Positions 1 through 11,316 are shown, counted from the stretch's first letter. The stretch: DNA of 64,000 bases from Mycobacterium sp. DL (GCF_039729195.1 NZ_CP155796.1:3472001-3536000), one strand, 5' to 3'. The notes: generated by a model not told the origin, from the letters alone. A program made the numbers and translations.

Positions 1-247
1 CCTTGCGCGCCTTCGAGCGGGCCTTGGCCTGGCTGGCACTCTTCGGCCGCGCCGGGACGTCCATCGGCCGACGGATCGGGCTGGTCTGCGGCGCCGACCG
101 CTGCGGGCGCGCATCGCGCGTCGGCTTGCGCCGGCGCGGCGGCGCATCGACCATCCGCTTCGTTTCGCGTGCGCTCACGCGCCCGCCGCGCGTCTGCGAC
201 TTCTTCTTCGATGCGTTACCGCCGCGTGCGGGCCGCTTTGCCTTCAT
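1..247 (-). CDS. FtsL-like division protein, N-terminal part (runs off the window)
   Basis: The gene starts at an ATG on the minus strand, 2 bases after the rsmH stop, with a GGGAGAG ribosome-binding site inside the end of rsmH. The visible 82 or so residues are a cytoplasmic, very basic tail rich in Lys, Arg, Pro and Ser, with no membrane segment yet; that would lie beyond the left edge. In mycobacteria the gene after mraZ-rsmH (Rv2164c) encodes a proline-rich single-pass protein regarded as FtsL-like, followed by pbpB. The identity rests on this position and on the basic tail, so the function is inferred. It is probably translationally coupled to rsmH. Confidence 0.7.
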   Translation of the reverse strand, partial: MKAKRPARGGNASKKKSQTRGGRVSARETKRMVDAPPRRRKPTRDARPQRSAPQTSPIRRPMDVPARPKSASQAKARSKARK

Positions 248-249
248 CG

Positions 250-1386
250 CTACTCTCCCCCAACTCGTTGCAGTGCGCGCAGCCGAACCGGGGCGCTTCG
301 TGGATTACGTTCGATCTCGTCAGACCCTGCACGTTCCGCACCGCGGGTCAGCGCGGTGAATTCCGGCCCCAGCCCGGGCAGTTCGACCGGAAGGCCCGGT
401 GGCGTCCGGGATGCGGTCGCCGCGGCGAAGGCACCCTTGACGATCCGGTCCTCCAGCGACTGATAGGCCATAACGACGATCCGGCCGCCGGGACGCAACG
501 CCGCCAGAGCCGCCGGAACCGCGTCCCGCAGCGACTCCAACTCGGCGTTGACCGCGATGCGCAGTGCCTGGAATGTGCGTTTGGCCGGGTGCCCGCCGGT
601 GCGGCGCGCGGGTGCCGGGATCGCCTGGTAGAGCAACTCGACCAGCTCACCGGTCGTCGAGAACGGCGCATCGGCGCGGCGGCGCACGATGTAGCGGGCG
701 ATCCGGCTGGCGAAGCGCTCCTCACCGAACTCGCGGAGCAGACGCGTCAGCGCTTTCTCGTCGAAGGTGTTGAGGATCTCCGCCGCGGTCAGGTCCGCTT
801 CTGAGTCCATCCGCATGTCCAGCGGGGCGTCCGTCGAGTAGGAGAAGCCACGTTCGGGACGGTCGAGTTGCATCGACGACACCCCGAGATCGAGCAGGAT
901 TGCGTCGACATGCCCTGCGGGGAACCCATTTTCGGCCAGTGCCTCTGCGATGCCGTCGTAGCGGGTGCGCACCAGCGTGACGCGGTCGCCGAACGGCGCC
1001 AGACGCTCACCGGCGATCCGCAACGCATCGGGGTCGCGGTCCAGGCCGATCAGTCGTAAGCCCTCGAACCGGGTCAGGAAACGCTGAGCGTGGCCACCGG
1101 CACCGAGGGTGCCGTCCACGAGGACTGCCCCCGTCCCGGCGGAGTCGCGCTGGGTCAGCGCCGGGGCGAGCAACTCGACGCAACGGTCGAGCAGGACCGG
1201 GACATGTGGCTCGTCATCCACCATTGCAGCACCCCGAGGGATTGTGGCGGCCCCTGCAGTGAGGTCCCTGCCCGAGTGCGCGGACCTGACGTCGGGGAAG
1301 TACGTCAGGGCCGGTTCGGGCAGAGGCCACACTGCACGGGCCTGCGGGCCAGTGGCCAGATCAAAGAATGTCGCCGAGTGCTTCAT
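250..1386 (-). CDS. rsmH: 16S rRNA (cytosine1402-N4)-methyltransferase RsmH (MraW)
   Basis: SAM-dependent methyltransferase that modifies C1402 in the decoding site of 16S rRNA. The SAM loop [11 protein letters not shown] lies near residue 90, followed by the family motifs [28 protein letters not shown] and [11 protein letters not shown]. The ATG chosen overlaps the end of mraZ by 26 bases and gives 378 residues, with about 55 before the usual RsmH core. An internal ATG at 1224 ([12 protein letters not shown]) would give a standard-length enzyme, and a GTG at 1332 is also possible. The extension resembles the N-terminus I recall for the M. tuberculosis protein (PLPE...YFP...RDL.AGAA), so I keep the long form. 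Second gene of the mraZ operon. Confidence 0.93.
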   Translation of the reverse strand: MKHSATFFDLATGPQARAVWPLPEPALTYFPDVRSAHSGRDLTAGAATIPRGAAMVDDEPHVPVLLDRCVELLAPALTQRDSAGTGAVLVDGTLGAGGHAQRFLTRFEGLRLIGLDRDPDALRIAGERLAPFGDRVTLVRTRYDGIAEALAENGFPAGHVDAILLDLGVSSMQLDRPERGFSYSTDAPLDMRMDSEADLTAAEILNTFDEKALTRLLREFGEERFASRIARYIVRRRADAPFSTTGELVELLYQAIPAPARRTGGHPAKRTFQALRIAVNAELESLRDAVPAALAALRPGGRIVVMAYQSLEDRIVKGAFAAATASRTPPGLPVELPGLGPEFTALTRGAERAGSDEIERNPRSAPVRLRALQRVGGE

Positions 1387-1795
1387 CGCTGGCCGCGGAG
1401 AAGTTCTCTTCGTGTAGCTCCTGGTAGTCGTTCCACGCCTGGGCGTCCCAGATCTCGAGGAAGCCGATCGAACCCGTCACCACACACTCCTTGGTGAGAT
1501 TCGCGTAGCGACGATGCTCAGCGGAGAGAGTGATGCGTCCTTGAGCGTCCGGGTACTGCTCGTCGGTGCTGGCCGCCAGGTTGCGAAGGTAGGCGCGGGC
1601 CTGTGGGTTGCCGCGTTTGGCCTTGGCCGAGATGTCGGCAACCATCTCCTCGAACTCCGCCCGCGGATGAACAGCCAGGCTGTGATCTTGGCTCTTGGTG
1701 ACCATCAACCCTCCTGCCAGCGCTTCGCGGAATTTGGCGGGCAATGTGAGTCGCCCTTTGTCATCGAGCTTTGGCGTGTAGGTGCCGAAGAACAT
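1361..1795 (-). CDS. mraZ: Transcriptional regulator MraZ
   Basis: MraZ/AbrB-fold protein of 144 residues that binds tandem boxes in its own promoter and controls the division and cell-wall cluster. Both DxxxR signatures are present: DDKGRLTLP near residue 10 and DAQGRITLS near residue 85. The start [15 protein letters not shown] is the invariant family N-terminus. It has a GAGGTGGCGAG ribosome-binding site directly upstream, so in-frame codons further upstream are ignored. First gene of an operon with rsmH (26-base overlap) and the FtsL-like gene. Three evenly spaced GTGG boxes lie 51-81 bases before the ATG, consistent with autoregulation. Confidence 0.96.
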   Translation of the reverse strand: MFFGTYTPKLDDKGRLTLPAKFREALAGGLMVTKSQDHSLAVHPRAEFEEMVADISAKAKRGNPQARAYLRNLAASTDEQYPDAQGRITLSAEHRRYANLTKECVVTGSIGFLEIWDAQAWNDYQELHEENFSAASDEALGDIL

Positions 1796-1846
1796 CTCGC
1801 CACCTCGCTCGCGTTTCGCCCCACGGAACCCCGGTCGCTCCGTTGT

Positions 1847-1876
1847 CCGCCACTTTACCCCACAATCCCCCACTTT
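1847..1876 (-). promoter_or_regulatory. Putative MraZ operator: three direct repeats at 10-bp spacing
   Basis: Read on the minus strand, the motif GTGGNG occurs three times (AAAGTGGGGG, ATTGTGGGGT, AAAGTGGCGG), each TGG exactly 10 bases after the previous one. This matches the known MraZ operator form of TGGGN boxes separated by 5 bases. It lies just upstream of mraZ. Binding is inferred. Confidence 0.7.
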
Positions 1877-1987
1877 GCTCCAAATAATGGGTGGCGTTTC
1901 GTCGGCACCCCCACCCACGAGGTCGGATGCACTCGACTGCGGAGGAGCTCCCACCCCTGATGTGCCTCACCGGGACACAAAATGCCA

Positions 1988-2005
1988 GTTCAGCACCAGC
2001 TGAAC
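1988..2005. repeat. Inverted repeat between mraZ promoter and DUF3040 gene
   Basis: A perfect 7-bp inverted repeat, GTTCAGC-ACCA-GCTGAAC, with no T-run behind it. It lies between the mraZ operator and the terminator of the DUF3040 gene. It could be an operator or a processed hairpin; nothing else in the sequence decides between these. Confidence 0.35.
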
Positions 2006-2038
2006 CGGCAGGACACGCCCTGTGGGGCGCAGTGGGGC

Positions 2039-2070
2039 AAAAAAGAGGGGCAGCCCTTGCGGACTGCCCC
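2039..2070 (-). terminator. Intrinsic terminator of the DUF3040 gene
   Basis: On the minus strand a GGGGCAG/CTGCCCC stem (arms 2064-2070 and 2047-2053) with a 10-base loop is followed within two bases by six T. It begins 16 bases after the DUF3040 stop. This is a textbook intrinsic terminator, which is uncommon in mycobacteria. It should insulate mraZ from read-through. Confidence 0.85.
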
Positions 2071-2086
2071 TGCTACCGGAAACCGG

Positions 2087-2488
2087 CTACTCGTCGAAAC
2101 GCTTGCGGAAGCGATCTTCCATGCGGCTGGTGAACGAGCCGCCGCCGCCCTTGGTCCGCTTCTGCCGCGGCGCCGCAGTGTCGGCAGGCGCTTCCCCTTT
2201 TCCGCCGCCCCTGGGCCCGGTGATCGCGTACACCACCGCACCGAACATCACGATGAAGCCGATGACGGACAGGATGGGGAAACTCCCGATCATGGTGGCC
2301 TTGAACGCCACACCGGAGATCAGCATCGCCAGCCCCAGCACGAACAGGGCAGCACCCTGTAGCCGGCGCCGTGTTGACGGTGCTCGCAGAGTTCCGCCAC
2401 GAACGCTGGACGCGAACTTGGGGTCCTCGGCGTAGAGCGCGCTCTCGATCTGGTCGAGCATGCGCTGCTCGTGTTCGGAGAGTGGCAT
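2087..2488 (-). CDS. DUF3040 membrane protein (Rv2169c-like)
   Basis: A 133-residue protein of unknown function with the DUF3040 signature MPLSEHEQRMLDQIESAL at the N-terminus. Two adjacent hydrophobic segments follow (about residues 43-62 and 67-88), then a basic, glycine-rich tail ending in a charged helix RMEDRFRKRF. An AGGGAGGG ribosome-binding site sits 4 bases before the ATG. It is monocistronic, with its own intrinsic terminator downstream. The DUF3040 family is restricted to actinobacteria; no function is claimed. Confidence 0.88.
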   Translation of the reverse strand: MPLSEHEQRMLDQIESALYAEDPKFASSVRGGTLRAPSTRRRLQGAALFVLGLAMLISGVAFKATMIGSFPILSVIGFIVMFGAVVYAITGPRGGGKGEAPADTAAPRQKRTKGGGGSFTSRMEDRFRKRFDE

Positions 2489-2737
2489 TCGTCCCTCCCT
2501 CTTGCCGTGGGGCGTCGCAGTCGTTCAAAGTCGGAGTGTGCCCGCGTGTACGTGCACTTAACAGTAATGATACGAGGTCAATCTGAGCGGGACCACCTTG
2601 TTCGACGCACGATTCTATGACGAACATCGCCAAGGGGATCGGGCACCTCTCGTACTCGACGCCCGCCCGACACTCAACGCCCCGTTTCGACGGATAATGG
2701 GCGGCGGCCACGACGGACCACCGGGAGGAACAGATCC

Positions 2738-3325
2738 TTGGCGACGACTCTGATCGAACTGTCGCCAAGCGATATGGCGCACCGGCTCAGCGATGCGCTG
2801 GCGGTGTATGTCGACGCCATGCGGTACCCGCGCGGAACCGAGGATCAGCGTGCGTCGATGTGGCTCGAGCACACCCGCCGACGCGGCTGGAAAGCCGTCG
2901 CCGCCCTCGACTGCACGGAGGGAAACGGCGAGACGTCGATGGCCACGGCCCCGTTGCTCGGCGTCGCCTACGGCTACTGCGGTGCCCCCGATCAATGGTG
3001 GCAGCAGCAGGTGGTGGCCGGTCTGCGGCGCAGCGGTGCAGGTCAGGACCGTATCGCGAACCTGATGAACAACTACTTCGAACTGACCGAACTCCACATC
3101 CTCCCGAGCGCGCAGGGCCGCGGACTGGGTGAAGCCCTGGCGCGGCGACTGCTCGGCGACCGCGGAGAACAGCACGTCCTGCTGTCCACCCCCGAGATCA
3201 ACGGAGAGGCGAACCGAGCGTGGCGGCTGTACCGGCGCCTCGGCTTCACCGACATCATCCGCGGCTACCACTTCGCGGGCGATCCCCGGGCGTTCGCGAT
3301 CCTGGGTCGCTCTCTCCCGTTGTAG
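2738..3325 (+). CDS. GNAT-family N-acetyltransferase (Rv2170-like)
   Basis: A 195-residue acetyltransferase. The acetyl-CoA binding core is visible as LHILPSAQGRGLGEALARRLL (motif A, Q/R-x-x-G-x-G/A) near residue 115, and the C-terminal NRAWRLYRRLGFTD is typical of GNAT enzymes. The substrate is not evident. Translation starts at TTG, chosen because a strong GGGAGGAA ribosome-binding site lies 6 bases upstream and no better codon follows before the conserved part. It is followed 24 bases later by lppM on the same strand, so co-transcription is likely. Confidence 0.85.
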   Translation: MATTLIELSPSDMAHRLSDALAVYVDAMRYPRGTEDQRASMWLEHTRRRGWKAVAALDCTEGNGETSMATAPLLGVAYGYCGAPDQWWQQQVVAGLRRSGAGQDRIANLMNNYFELTELHILPSAQGRGLGEALARRLLGDRGEQHVLLSTPEINGEANRAWRLYRRLGFTDIIRGYHFAGDPRAFAILGRSLPL

Positions 3326-3349
3326 TGGACCGTCTGGCACGATGACCTG

Positions 3350-4039
3350 GTGCCGACCCGTCACCGCACCCGCAAGCGCCTCCTCGCACTGGTGTTGCTG
3401 CTGTTGGTGGTGGCGCCATCACTGATCGGCTGCGTACGGATCAGGACGTCACTGACCGTCTCCACCGACGACCGGGTATCGGGTCAGATCGTCGCCGCGG
3501 CAATCCCCCGCGACGCCGACGACAAGGGTCCGCAACTGCTCAACAGCCTGCCGTTCGCGCAGAAAGTCGCCGTCTCCGAGTACAGCCGCGACGACTACGT
3601 GGGCACCCAGGCGGTGTTCTCCGACCTCACCTTCGCCGAACTGCCCCAACTGGCGAGCATGAACCGGGACGCGGCCGGTGTCGACATCTCGTTGCGGCGC
3701 GCCGGCGACCTGGTCATCCTCGAAGGCCGCGCGGACCTGACCTCGCTCAGCGACCCCGAGGCCGACGTGTCGCTGAGCGTCTCGTTTCCCGGTGAGGTGA
3801 CCTCGACCAACGGAGATCAGATCTCCACCGAGATCGTCGAGTGGACACTCCGGCCGGGTGTGGTCAGCACGATGAACGCCCAGGCGCGCTACACCGATCC
3901 CAGCGCGCGGTCGTTCGCCGGTGCGGCTATCTGGCTGGGGGTGGGATCGTTCCTGGTCGCAGCCATCATCGGCGCACTCGCCTACACGAGCCGGGATCGC
4001 TCCCCGCGACTCGGTGAACCGCAGGATCAGCCGCAGTAG
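3350..4039 (+). CDS. lppM: Lipoprotein LppM
   Basis: A 229-residue exported lipoprotein. A basic N-terminus (PTRHRTRKR) and hydrophobic core lead to the lipobox L-I-G-C with the lipidated Cys at residue 28. The extracytoplasmic part is a beta-rich DUF3153-type domain, and a second membrane helix (about residues 194-212) precedes a short charged tail. In M. tuberculosis LppM has been linked to phosphatidylinositol mannosides and phagocytosis, which fits the neighbouring lipoglycan genes. The GTG start has no clear ribosome-binding site. Confidence 0.9.
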   Translation: MPTRHRTRKRLLALVLLLLVVAPSLIGCVRIRTSLTVSTDDRVSGQIVAAAIPRDADDKGPQLLNSLPFAQKVAVSEYSRDDYVGTQAVFSDLTFAELPQLASMNRDAAGVDISLRRAGDLVILEGRADLTSLSDPEADVSLSVSFPGEVTSTNGDQISTEIVEWTLRPGVVSTMNAQARYTDPSARSFAGAAIWLGVGSFLVAAIIGALAYTSRDRSPRLGEPQDQPQ

Positions 4040-5200
<1,161 letters not shown>

Positions 5201-5204
5201 GAGC

Positions 5205-6815
5205 ATGACGACGCCAGCGCCGGCCCAGGTCCCGAGAATCGGCCTGTCAGAACGTTTTTCGCAACGCGTAGTACCGCGGTTCACCCGTTTCAGGGACTTC
5301 ACCCTGTCGTCGGACGCCCGACCCGCACTGGTGGGAGCACTCGGCGCGGTGCTGATCACCGTCGGCGGACTCGGTGCGGGCAGCACCCGTCTGCACGATC
5401 CGCTCCTCGAGTCGATGCACATGTCCTGGCTGCGGTTCGGACACGGACTCGTGCTGTCGTCGCTGCTGCTGTGGGGCGGCGTGGCGCTGATGCTGGTGGC
5501 CTGGCTGTGGTTGGGGCGCCGGGTCATCGACCGCACCGCCACCGAATACACGATGGTCGCCACCACCGGCTTCTGGCTGACCCCGCTGCTGCTGAGCGTT
5601 CCGGTGTTCAGCCGCGACACCTATTCGTATCTGGCTCAGGGCGCATTGCTGCGCGACGGGTTCGACCCTTACGTCGTCGGGCCGATCGACAATCCGAACT
5701 CGTTGCTGGACAACGTGAGTCCGATCTGGACGACGACCACCGCGCCATACGGCCCGGCGTTCATCCTGGTCGCGAAGTTCGTCACGATGCTGGTCGGCAA
5801 CGACGTCGTCGCCGGGACGATGCTGCTGCGGCTGTGCATGCTCCCGGGCCTGGCGCTGCTGATCTGGGCGGCCCCCAAGGTGGCCCGCCACGTCGGCGCG
5901 AACGGAGCGGCCGCGCTGTGGATCTGCGTGTTGAACCCGCTGGTGCTCATCCACCTGATGGGCGGCGTGCACAACGAGATGCTGATGGTCGGCTTGATGA
6001 TGGCCGGCATCGCCCTGTGCTTCCGCGGTCACCCGGTATCGGGCATCGCCCTGATCGCTGTCGCGGTGGCGGTGAAAGCGACGGCGGGTCTGGCCCTTCC
6101 GTTCATGGTGTGGGTGTGGGCCCGCAGACTGCGGGATCGCCGTGGCCACTCATCGGTCAAGGCATTCGTACTGGCCACGGCCGGGTCGACACTGATCTTC
6201 GTCGCGGTGTTCGCGATCTTGTCCCTGGCGGCCGGGGTCGGCCTGGGCTGGCTCACCGCACTCGCCGGGTCGGTCAAGATCATCAACTGGCTGACGGTGC
6301 CCACCGCGACGGCGAACCTGATCAACGCAGTCGTCGGCCTGTTCGTACCGGTGAACTTCTATGCGGTGCTCGAGACCACCCGCATCATCGGGATCCTCAC
6401 CATCGCGATCTCGGCACCGTTGCTGTGGTGGCGGTTTCGGCGCACCGACCGGGACGCGCTGATGGGGATCGCACTGCTGATGGGGGTGGTGGTGCTCTTC
6501 GTGCCCGCAGCACTGCCCTGGTACTACACCTGGCCGCTCGCGGTGGTCGCCGCACTGGCACAGTCGCGGCGCGCGATTGCGCTGATCGCCGCGCTGTCGA
6601 CGTGGATCATGGTGATCTGGAACCCCGACGGGGCACACGGAATGTACTCGTGGGTCCGCGTGCTGATGGCTCTGGCGTGTGCCGCAGGAGCGTGGTACTG
6701 GGTCACCAGAACCGACCCGGCGACCGAGACGGACGTCAGTAGGCCATCGCCTGAGCGCGACGAACCACCTCACGGGCCTGATGCGAACGCAGCGCATCAA
6801 CCGGGCGGGCATTAG
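5205..6815 (+). CDS. mptA: Alpha-(1->6)-mannosyltransferase MptA
   Basis: Polytopic GT-C glycosyltransferase that elongates the alpha-1,6-mannan backbone of lipomannan and lipoarabinomannan, using polyprenyl-phosphate mannose outside the membrane. About 13 hydrophobic segments are visible; the first large loop carries RDTYSYLAQGALLRDGFDPY, typical of this family. The ATG 4 bases after idsA2 has a perfectly placed GGAG. The last 27 residues (hydrophilic) are encoded over the end of the convergent Rv2175c-like gene, an 80-base overlap. Length is 536 residues, in the range of characterised MptA proteins. Confidence 0.93.
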   Translation: MTTPAPAQVPRIGLSERFSQRVVPRFTRFRDFTLSSDARPALVGALGAVLITVGGLGAGSTRLHDPLLESMHMSWLRFGHGLVLSSLLLWGGVALMLVAWLWLGRRVIDRTATEYTMVATTGFWLTPLLLSVPVFSRDTYSYLAQGALLRDGFDPYVVGPIDNPNSLLDNVSPIWTTTTAPYGPAFILVAKFVTMLVGNDVVAGTMLLRLCMLPGLALLIWAAPKVARHVGANGAAALWICVLNPLVLIHLMGGVHNEMLMVGLMMAGIALCFRGHPVSGIALIAVAVAVKATAGLALPFMVWVWARRLRDRRGHSSVKAFVLATAGSTLIFVAVFAILSLAAGVGLGWLTALAGSVKIINWLTVPTATANLINAVVGLFVPVNFYAVLETTRIIGILTIAISAPLLWWRFRRTDRDALMGIALLMGVVVLFVPAALPWYYTWPLAVVAALAQSRRAIALIAALSTWIMVIWNPDGAHGMYSWVRVLMALACAAGAWYWVTRTDPATETDVSRPSPERDEPPHGPDANAAHQPGGH

Positions 6816-7140
6816 CCTGCTGCTCGGTGGACCCGTCGCGGGTGATCGTCAGCGACGGATCCGGGGTGAAGAGCCACCGGACGATCTCGGTGTCCTCGTA
6901 CCCGCCGTCGTGGAGAACGACCAGTAGGCCGGGCAGACTCTTGATCACGTGCCCGGACTCGTCGAAGAACACCTTGGGTATCACCACGGTGCCGGCCCGG
7001 CGAACCGCGAGAAGGTGTCGGTCTCGTAATTGCTGATGCACCTTGGTCACCGGAACACCGAGCAGACCCGCCACTGTGGGCAGGTCGTACACGGACTCGT
7101 CGGGGTCAAGGACGTCATCGGCAGTCGGAATGCTGCTCAC
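6736..7140 (-). CDS. Rv2175c-like DNA-binding protein, PknL substrate family
   Basis: A 134-residue protein with an N-terminal helix-turn-helix of MerR/excisionase type (YDLPTVAGLLGVPVTKVHQQLRDRHLLAVRR) and a conserved IPKVFFDESG segment. In M. tuberculosis Rv2175c is a DNA-binding protein phosphorylated by the adjacent kinase PknL, and the same arrangement is kept here: it is divergent from pknL with a short gap. The GTG start looks leaderless, with TAGACT 7 bases upstream and no Shine-Dalgarno. Its 3' end overlaps the end of mptA on the other strand. Confidence 0.9.
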   Translation of the reverse strand: MSSIPTADDVLDPDESVYDLPTVAGLLGVPVTKVHQQLRDRHLLAVRRAGTVVIPKVFFDESGHVIKSLPGLLVVLHDGGYEDTEIVRWLFTPDPSLTITRDGSTEQQANARPVDALRSHQAREVVRRAQAMAY

Positions 7141-7147
7141 CGCAGTG

Positions 7148-7153
7148 AGTCTA
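7148..7153 (-). promoter_or_regulatory. -10 element of a probable leaderless promoter (Rv2175c-like gene)
   Basis: TAGACT (TANNNT) ends 7 bases before the GTG start on the minus strand, placing transcription start at or next to the initiation codon. No Shine-Dalgarno is present. Confidence 0.5.
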
Positions 7154-7208
7154 GTTCCACCGGACGGGTCCGACGGCCGATGGGACCGCGGCTCGTAACA
7201 TGTGTGCG

Positions 7209-8423
7209 ATGGAGACCAGCCAGCACTCAGACCCGCTCACGGGTGCCGTGCTGGACGGCCGGTACCGGGTGGACACGTTGATCGCCACCGGCGGCATGTC
7301 CGGGGTGTACCGCGGACTGGATCTGCGGTTGGACCGCCCGGTGGCGCTGAAGGTCATGGACTCCCGCTACGCCGGCGACGAACACTTCCTGACCCGCTTC
7401 CAGCGTGAAGCGCGGGCGGTGGCCCGGCTGAAGGATCCCGGGCTGGTCGCGGTGTACGACCAGGGCATCGATGGTCGGCATCCGTTTCTGGTGATGGAGC
7501 TGATCGAGGGAGGCACGCTGCGGGAGTTGCTCCGCGAACGCGGCCCGATGCCCCCGCATGCCGTGGCCGCGGTGCTGCGGCCGGTGCTCGGCGGCCTGGC
7601 CGTGGCGCACGAGGCGGGGCTGGTACATCGCGACATCAAGCCCGAGAACGTTCTGATCAGTGATGTCGGCGAGGTCAAGATCGCCGACTTCGGACTGGTT
7701 CGCGCGGTCGCCGAAGCCAAGATCACCTCGACCAGTGTGATTCTGGGCACCGCGGCGTACCTCTCACCTGAACAGGTGAGCACGGGCGACACGGACTCGC
7801 GCGGCGACGTGTACTCGGTCGGCGTCCTGGTCTACGAGCTGCTGACCGGCGTCACGCCGTTCGCCGGGGACACCACGTTGGCGGTGGCGTACCAGCGAAT
7901 GGACCACGACGTCGCACCGCCCAGCTCCGTGATCGGCGGCGTGCCAAGGCAGTTCGACGAACTCGTGAGTCGCGCGACCGCGCGGGATCCGGCACAGCGG
8001 TTCGCCGACGCCGCCGAGATGCTCGACCAACTCGAGGTGATCGCGCGGGAACTCGGCCTGCCGCACTTCCGGGTCCCTGCCCCACGCAACTCCGCGGCGC
8101 ACGACTCCGCGATGGCGCCCGTGGAATCCCACAGCTCCGCTGACGCCACCGAACACCTCGGCAAGCCCCGCGGCGCCGCGCCTGTGAGCCGCCAGACCCG
8201 GGCGTTCACCCGTGACGAGCTGCCGGCCGACGAGCTCGACCCCGACGACGAATACCAGCCCCCCGCAGAGCGATTCGCCGGTATCGAGCTGGCGGAGTTC
8301 GACTGGGCGCGGCAGCGGGCCAGACGGGTGCTGTTCTTCTGGGTGGTCGCGGTGATCACGCTGGCCGGCCTGGCCGCCGCGGGGGCGTGGACGGTCGGCA
8401 CCAACTTGAGCGTGCTGCTGTAG
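7209..8423 (+). CDS. pknL: Serine/threonine protein kinase PknL
   Basis: Membrane-anchored Hanks-type kinase of 404 residues. Kinase motifs run in order: glycine loop IATGGMSGVYRG, catalytic Lys in VALKVMD, HRDIKPENVL catalytic loop, ADFGLV, and an activation loop ending GTAAYLSPEQV. The kinase domain ends near residue 280. A roughly 90-residue linker rich in Pro and acidic residues follows, then one transmembrane helix (about 375-396) and almost no extracellular domain: there are no PASTA repeats, as in known PknL. ATG at 7209 is preferred over the ATG three codons upstream; neither has a clear ribosome-binding site. Its likely substrate is encoded divergently next door. Confidence 0.94.
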   Translation: METSQHSDPLTGAVLDGRYRVDTLIATGGMSGVYRGLDLRLDRPVALKVMDSRYAGDEHFLTRFQREARAVARLKDPGLVAVYDQGIDGRHPFLVMELIEGGTLRELLRERGPMPPHAVAAVLRPVLGGLAVAHEAGLVHRDIKPENVLISDVGEVKIADFGLVRAVAEAKITSTSVILGTAAYLSPEQVSTGDTDSRGDVYSVGVLVYELLTGVTPFAGDTTLAVAYQRMDHDVAPPSSVIGGVPRQFDELVSRATARDPAQRFADAAEMLDQLEVIARELGLPHFRVPAPRNSAAHDSAMAPVESHSSADATEHLGKPRGAAPVSRQTRAFTRDELPADELDPDDEYQPPAERFAGIELAEFDWARQRARRVLFFWVVAVITLAGLAAAGAWTVGTNLSVLL

Positions 8424-8424
8424 A

Positions 8425-9846
<1,422 letters not shown>

Positions 9847-10344
9847 TCACCCGTGCAGGGGCGCCTCCCCCGTCGTCATCAGGCGGAATCGATGCAGGTT
9901 GTGCTTCGCGTCGACGAGGGCGTCGTGGGCATCGCGGGGCCGCGGGGGCATTCGAGGGCTTCCGCGCTCCTCCCAGAACTGACGCAACTCGCGGGTGAAA
10001 CGGGGTATCGCCGGCGGTAGATCGGTCATCGGACCCCACAGTTGACAGAGGACCACGTGGTCGTAGGCCCCCACCCACGCCCACAGCTCGATCGATTCGT
10101 CCCCGTCGATTCCGAAGAAGTCCTCGAGGTCGGCCCGTATCTGTCGGCGCGAGCGCCACAGCTGCGAGGCCGGCGACGGCAGTTTCGGCAGCACATGCTT
10201 ACGCACCCAGCTGCCCGCCCGCTCGGGATTGAACTCTGTTGAGATCGCATAGTATTCACGGCCGTCCTCGGCGGCCACACCGATCGAGATCAACTCGATG
10301 GTGTAGCCGTTGTCGATGAATTCCGTGTCGTAGAAGTACCGCAC
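9847..10344 (-). CDS. RNase AS-type 3'-5' exoribonuclease (Rv2179c-like)
   Basis: A 165-residue DEDDh exonuclease. The catalytic residues are visible: D6 and E8 in YDTEF, D95 in [10 protein letters not shown]140 and D145 in [13 protein letters not shown]. Rv2179c founded the RNase AS family, which prefers adenylate-containing RNA tails. Its ATG is 2 bases downstream of the stop of the membrane-protein gene upstream, so the two are co-transcribed and probably translationally coupled. Confidence 0.92.
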   Translation of the reverse strand: MRYFYDTEFIDNGYTIELISIGVAAEDGREYYAISTEFNPERAGSWVRKHVLPKLPSPASQLWRSRRQIRADLEDFFGIDGDESIELWAWVGAYDHVVLCQLWGPMTDLPPAIPRFTRELRQFWEERGSPRMPPRPRDAHDALVDAKHNLHRFRLMTTGEAPLHG

Positions 10345-10346
10345 AG

Positions 10347-11231
10347 TTATCTGACTTCCTGCGTGACGGGGTCGCGGTCGGGGGGCGCGGGGGCCGCATG
10401 GATCTCTCGGTCGAGCTGTTCGTCGACCTTGGCATCGTCGGGGAACTTCGGCATCCCGGCGATGGCATCCTGCAGCCAGAGCTTCGCCTGGACGACCGGC
10501 CGACGCAGCCAGCGTTCACGCTCGAGCGCCCGGTGCATCTTGCGCGGACGATTCGTGTACCGCCAGCGTGCCCACGGTGCGTGGGGCCGCGACAGCCTGA
10601 CCGCGCCGACCACCAGCAGTGGAGTGATGAACATGCCCACCAGGCCGGTCCACACCTTGCCCTTGAGCAGCACGATCACAGCGAGTCCCAACGTCAGCAG
10701 CGCCGCGGCGACCACGATGGTGCGCGCCACGACGGACTGGTCACTGCGCCAGATGTCGACGTCGAAGAACGACAGCGGGCTGAAGCCCAGGATCAGCAGT
10801 CCGGCCACCGCGACTGCGACGAACACCGCATCCACCGACGTCCGCCCGTCCTCGGCCCAGTACACGTCGGACAGATGCAGGATCAGGGCGAACTCGTCCA
10901 GCACCAGTGCGGCACCGACGCCGAAAAAGATTGACGCTGCAGTGAACTCGGGCACTCCCCCGTCGACCGCCAGGGTCACCATGGTGACTCCGGAGACCAG
11001 CACCAACACCACGCCGATGACCACATGGTGGATGTGCATGCCCCCGCCGGCGGAGATGTTGCGCGGCTGCCACCACTTTCGGGGGGCGTCGCTGCCGGCC
11101 TGGCTGCGGATGTACCGCACGATCGTGCGGGTCACGAAGAAGGTCAGGATGAACGCGACCAGGCAGCACACCAGCGGCAGCCGCGAATGCGGGATCGACA
11201 AACCCACGTCCAGATCCAAGGTTGGGCGCAC
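10347..11231 (-). CDS. Conserved integral membrane protein (Rv2180c-like)
   Basis: A 294-residue protein with about seven hydrophobic helices; no catalytic motif is recognised. The first helix ([24 protein letters not shown]) is followed by a His-rich stretch [18 protein letters not shown] that could bind metal or haem (speculative). The tail after residue 200 is basic. The GTG chosen has TAAGTT exactly 7 bases upstream, a leaderless arrangement. It gives a length within one residue of the 295 I recall for Rv2180c. A GTG at 11207 is the alternative. It forms a two-gene operon with RNase AS and is divergent from mptC. Confidence 0.8.
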   Translation of the reverse strand: MRPTLDLDVGLSIPHSRLPLVCCLVAFILTFFVTRTIVRYIRSQAGSDAPRKWWQPRNISAGGGMHIHHVVIGVVLVLVSGVTMVTLAVDGGVPEFTAASIFFGVGAALVLDEFALILHLSDVYWAEDGRTSVDAVFVAVAVAGLLILGFSPLSFFDVDIWRSDQSVVARTIVVAAALLTLGLAVIVLLKGKVWTGLVGMFITPLLVVGAVRLSRPHAPWARWRYTNRPRKMHRALERERWLRRPVVQAKLWLQDAIAGMPKFPDDAKVDEQLDREIHAAPAPPDRDPVTQEVR

Positions 11232-11238
11232 CGGAGAA

Positions 11239-11244
11239 AACTTA
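11239..11244 (-). promoter_or_regulatory. -10 element of a probable leaderless promoter (Rv2180c-like gene)
   Basis: TAAGTT on the minus strand, 7 bases before the GTG at 11231. This spacing is why that start codon was preferred for the membrane protein. Confidence 0.45.
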
Positions 11245-11316
11245 CGCCGACCTGCGCGTGTCCACGCCGGGATACCCGCCGACGCGCCGGTGGGCACCGA
11301 TAGTCTGGTCTGCGAC

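Noticed and set aside
10363..11316. Long in-frame open region upstream of the mptC start on the plus strand
   Set aside because: It is the antisense of the Rv2180c-like membrane protein. MptC similarity begins at the ATG at 11317 and the resulting length fits the family.
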